Below, piece by piece: positions 63,299 through 64,000 of a stretch of DNA of 64,000 bases. Numbering within the stretch: position 1 is the stretch's first letter; the number at the start of each line of letters is the position of its first letter. A program made the position numbers and the translations under genes. Source of the stretch: Natranaerobius thermophilus JW/NM-WN-LF (lineage in GTDB: Bacteria > Bacillota > Natranaerobiia > Natranaerobiales > Natranaerobiaceae); NCBI RefSeq assembly GCF_000020005.1, contig NC_010718.1, forward strand, positions 1,059,001-1,123,000, written 5' to 3'. The notes beneath the pieces were generated by a model, which was given only the letters and a program-made list of their open reading frames with translations, did no database searches and was not told where the DNA came from.

Positions 63299-63635
63299 AT
63301 TATTTCTAATTGATTTTTATGTCTGGGTACAGCTATAGCTTAAGTAAAGATAGATTTTAAAGTCGAATAGGGTTATTTAAAACCGAACTTTGTGGTCCTA
63401 TCGGACGATGGTGGAGGATGATCGTATGGGTAATTTAAAAAGACGGAATATAAAACGAAGAGTGGGAAGTCTGTACTCATAAGGAATGCAGAAACAAACA
63501 CAATATGATGAAAGAAATGATCATTGAGCAATTTGATTTAGGAATTAATATAAATAAATAATATTGGCTGAGAGTCTGTTAAGTTGTTATGAAAAATAAG
63601 CTCATTTGCTCGCAAGATTTCAAAAGATTTGGCAG
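63299..63635. other. Intergenic stretch before the transposase gene
   Basis: No gene with a convincing ribosome site and length is visible. A short open frame near 63426 (MGNLKRRNIKRR...) is only 18 codons. The transposon end should lie in the last 60 bases, but I cannot place it. Confidence 0.4.
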
Positions 63636-64000
63636 TCAAGCGGCATTATTACTATGTAAAAGCCAAAAAGTCCTATTACGATTAGAGTAATTAATCCCAG
63701 CAACTTGAGCAGGAGTAGACTGATTCAAAACATTGCTTGTCCTAACAAAGTTAAAAGCAAACACAAATACCGCAATCAACTTGTTGGCTGACTGGAAAGA
63801 AGCAAATCCTCTGCGTTGCTTAACCCAGCTTTTGAAAATCTGAAAAAAAGATTCAATTAAGTTATTAGAGATATCATCTTGAAAAGACTCGACTCTGATG
63901 TGATTAGAGTTTGGAAACAGAACTTTAATTGGAGCATTGTAAGCCCAGTATCTATCTGTAACGATACTATGAGGCTGTCCAAAATGTTTCTTAGCATAGT
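63636..64000 (-). CDS. DDE transposase (IS6/IS240-like), C-terminal part
   Basis: On the minus strand a frame open at the window edge ends at 63636. It contains SIVTDRYWAYNAPI with the second catalytic Asp and NNLIESFFQIFKSWVKQRRGF with the catalytic Glu, followed by the tail of an IS6/IS240-type transposase (NQSTPAQVAGI). The start lies outside the window. No frameshift is seen in this part. Confidence 0.8.
   Translation of the reverse strand, partial: YAKKHFGQPHSIVTDRYWAYNAPIKVLFPNSNHIRVESFQDDISNNLIESFFQIFKSWVKQRRGFASFQSANKLIAVFVFAFNFVRTSNVLNQSTPAQVAGINYSNRNRTFWLLHSNNAA

Noticed and set aside
1-64000. rRNA, tRNA genes or a replication origin.
   Set aside because: I saw no rRNA segments, no convincing cloverleafs and no DnaA-box cluster, although a tRNA scan could not be run.

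Overview
The window looks like a chromosomal segment of a low-GC, anaerobic, salt-adapted Firmicute (class Clostridia; a halo-alkaliphile of the Natranaerobius type is my best guess, from memory of gene content, not from any search). Signs are the AT-rich DNA, strong Shine-Dalgarno sites with many TTG/GTG starts, very acidic secreted proteins, a BCCT transporter, an OpuAC-type betaine-binding protein, carnitine-to-betaine genes, a glycine/betaine-reductase-type subunit and a sigma-54 activator.

Region 1 (1-37 kb) reads as ordinary core or metabolic DNA. It holds a partial histone-deacetylase-family gene, typA, a YtrA-type GntR/ABC cluster with a broken permease, a BCCT transporter, an iadA-yfcC operon with a good sigma-54 promoter next to its likely activator, a chemoreceptor, lrgAB, a stalk-domain protein, and a degenerate ABC ATPase overlapping a permease/beta-lactamase fusion. 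It continues with tldD/pmbA, an OpuAC-type lipoprotein, a three-gene L-carnitine to glycine-betaine cluster, a stalk/CAP protein, an IS200-type element, an OYE-type flavoenzyme divergent from a PucR-type regulator, and an ECF sigma/anti-sigma pair.

Region 2 (37.1-49 kb, decaying to about 61 kb) is the notable part. A tyrosine recombinase gene lies directly before a series of about 150-190 bp structured, GC-rich repeats. Each begins with a variable R''-like end finishing in AAC and ends with a variable GTT-starting R'-like end. The right end of one repeat is often the exact reverse complement of the left end of the NEXT repeat, as expected for integron gene cassettes. Between the repeats sit one or two small genes, nearly all on the + strand: MNT/HEPN pairs, a HigBA-like pair, a repeated pair of a small protein plus a retropepsin-like protease, small membrane proteins, a methyltransferase and an orphan GrdE-type reductase subunit. 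Two site subfamilies have different stem sequences that still pair. An IS110-family element sits inside one site, and its non-coding end carries a 10-base copy of the site core, suggesting RNA-guided targeting.

Region 3 (49-63.6 kb) continues with + strand accessory genes (repeat lipoproteins, LRR lipoproteins, CPBP protease, methyltransferase, TraB-like, pentapeptide, CYTH, GNAT, aldo/keto reductase), separated only by remnants of the repeats; several genes are frameshifted or carry an in-frame TAG. The window ends in the 3' part of a DDE transposase gene. I saw no rRNA, tRNA or CRISPR array.
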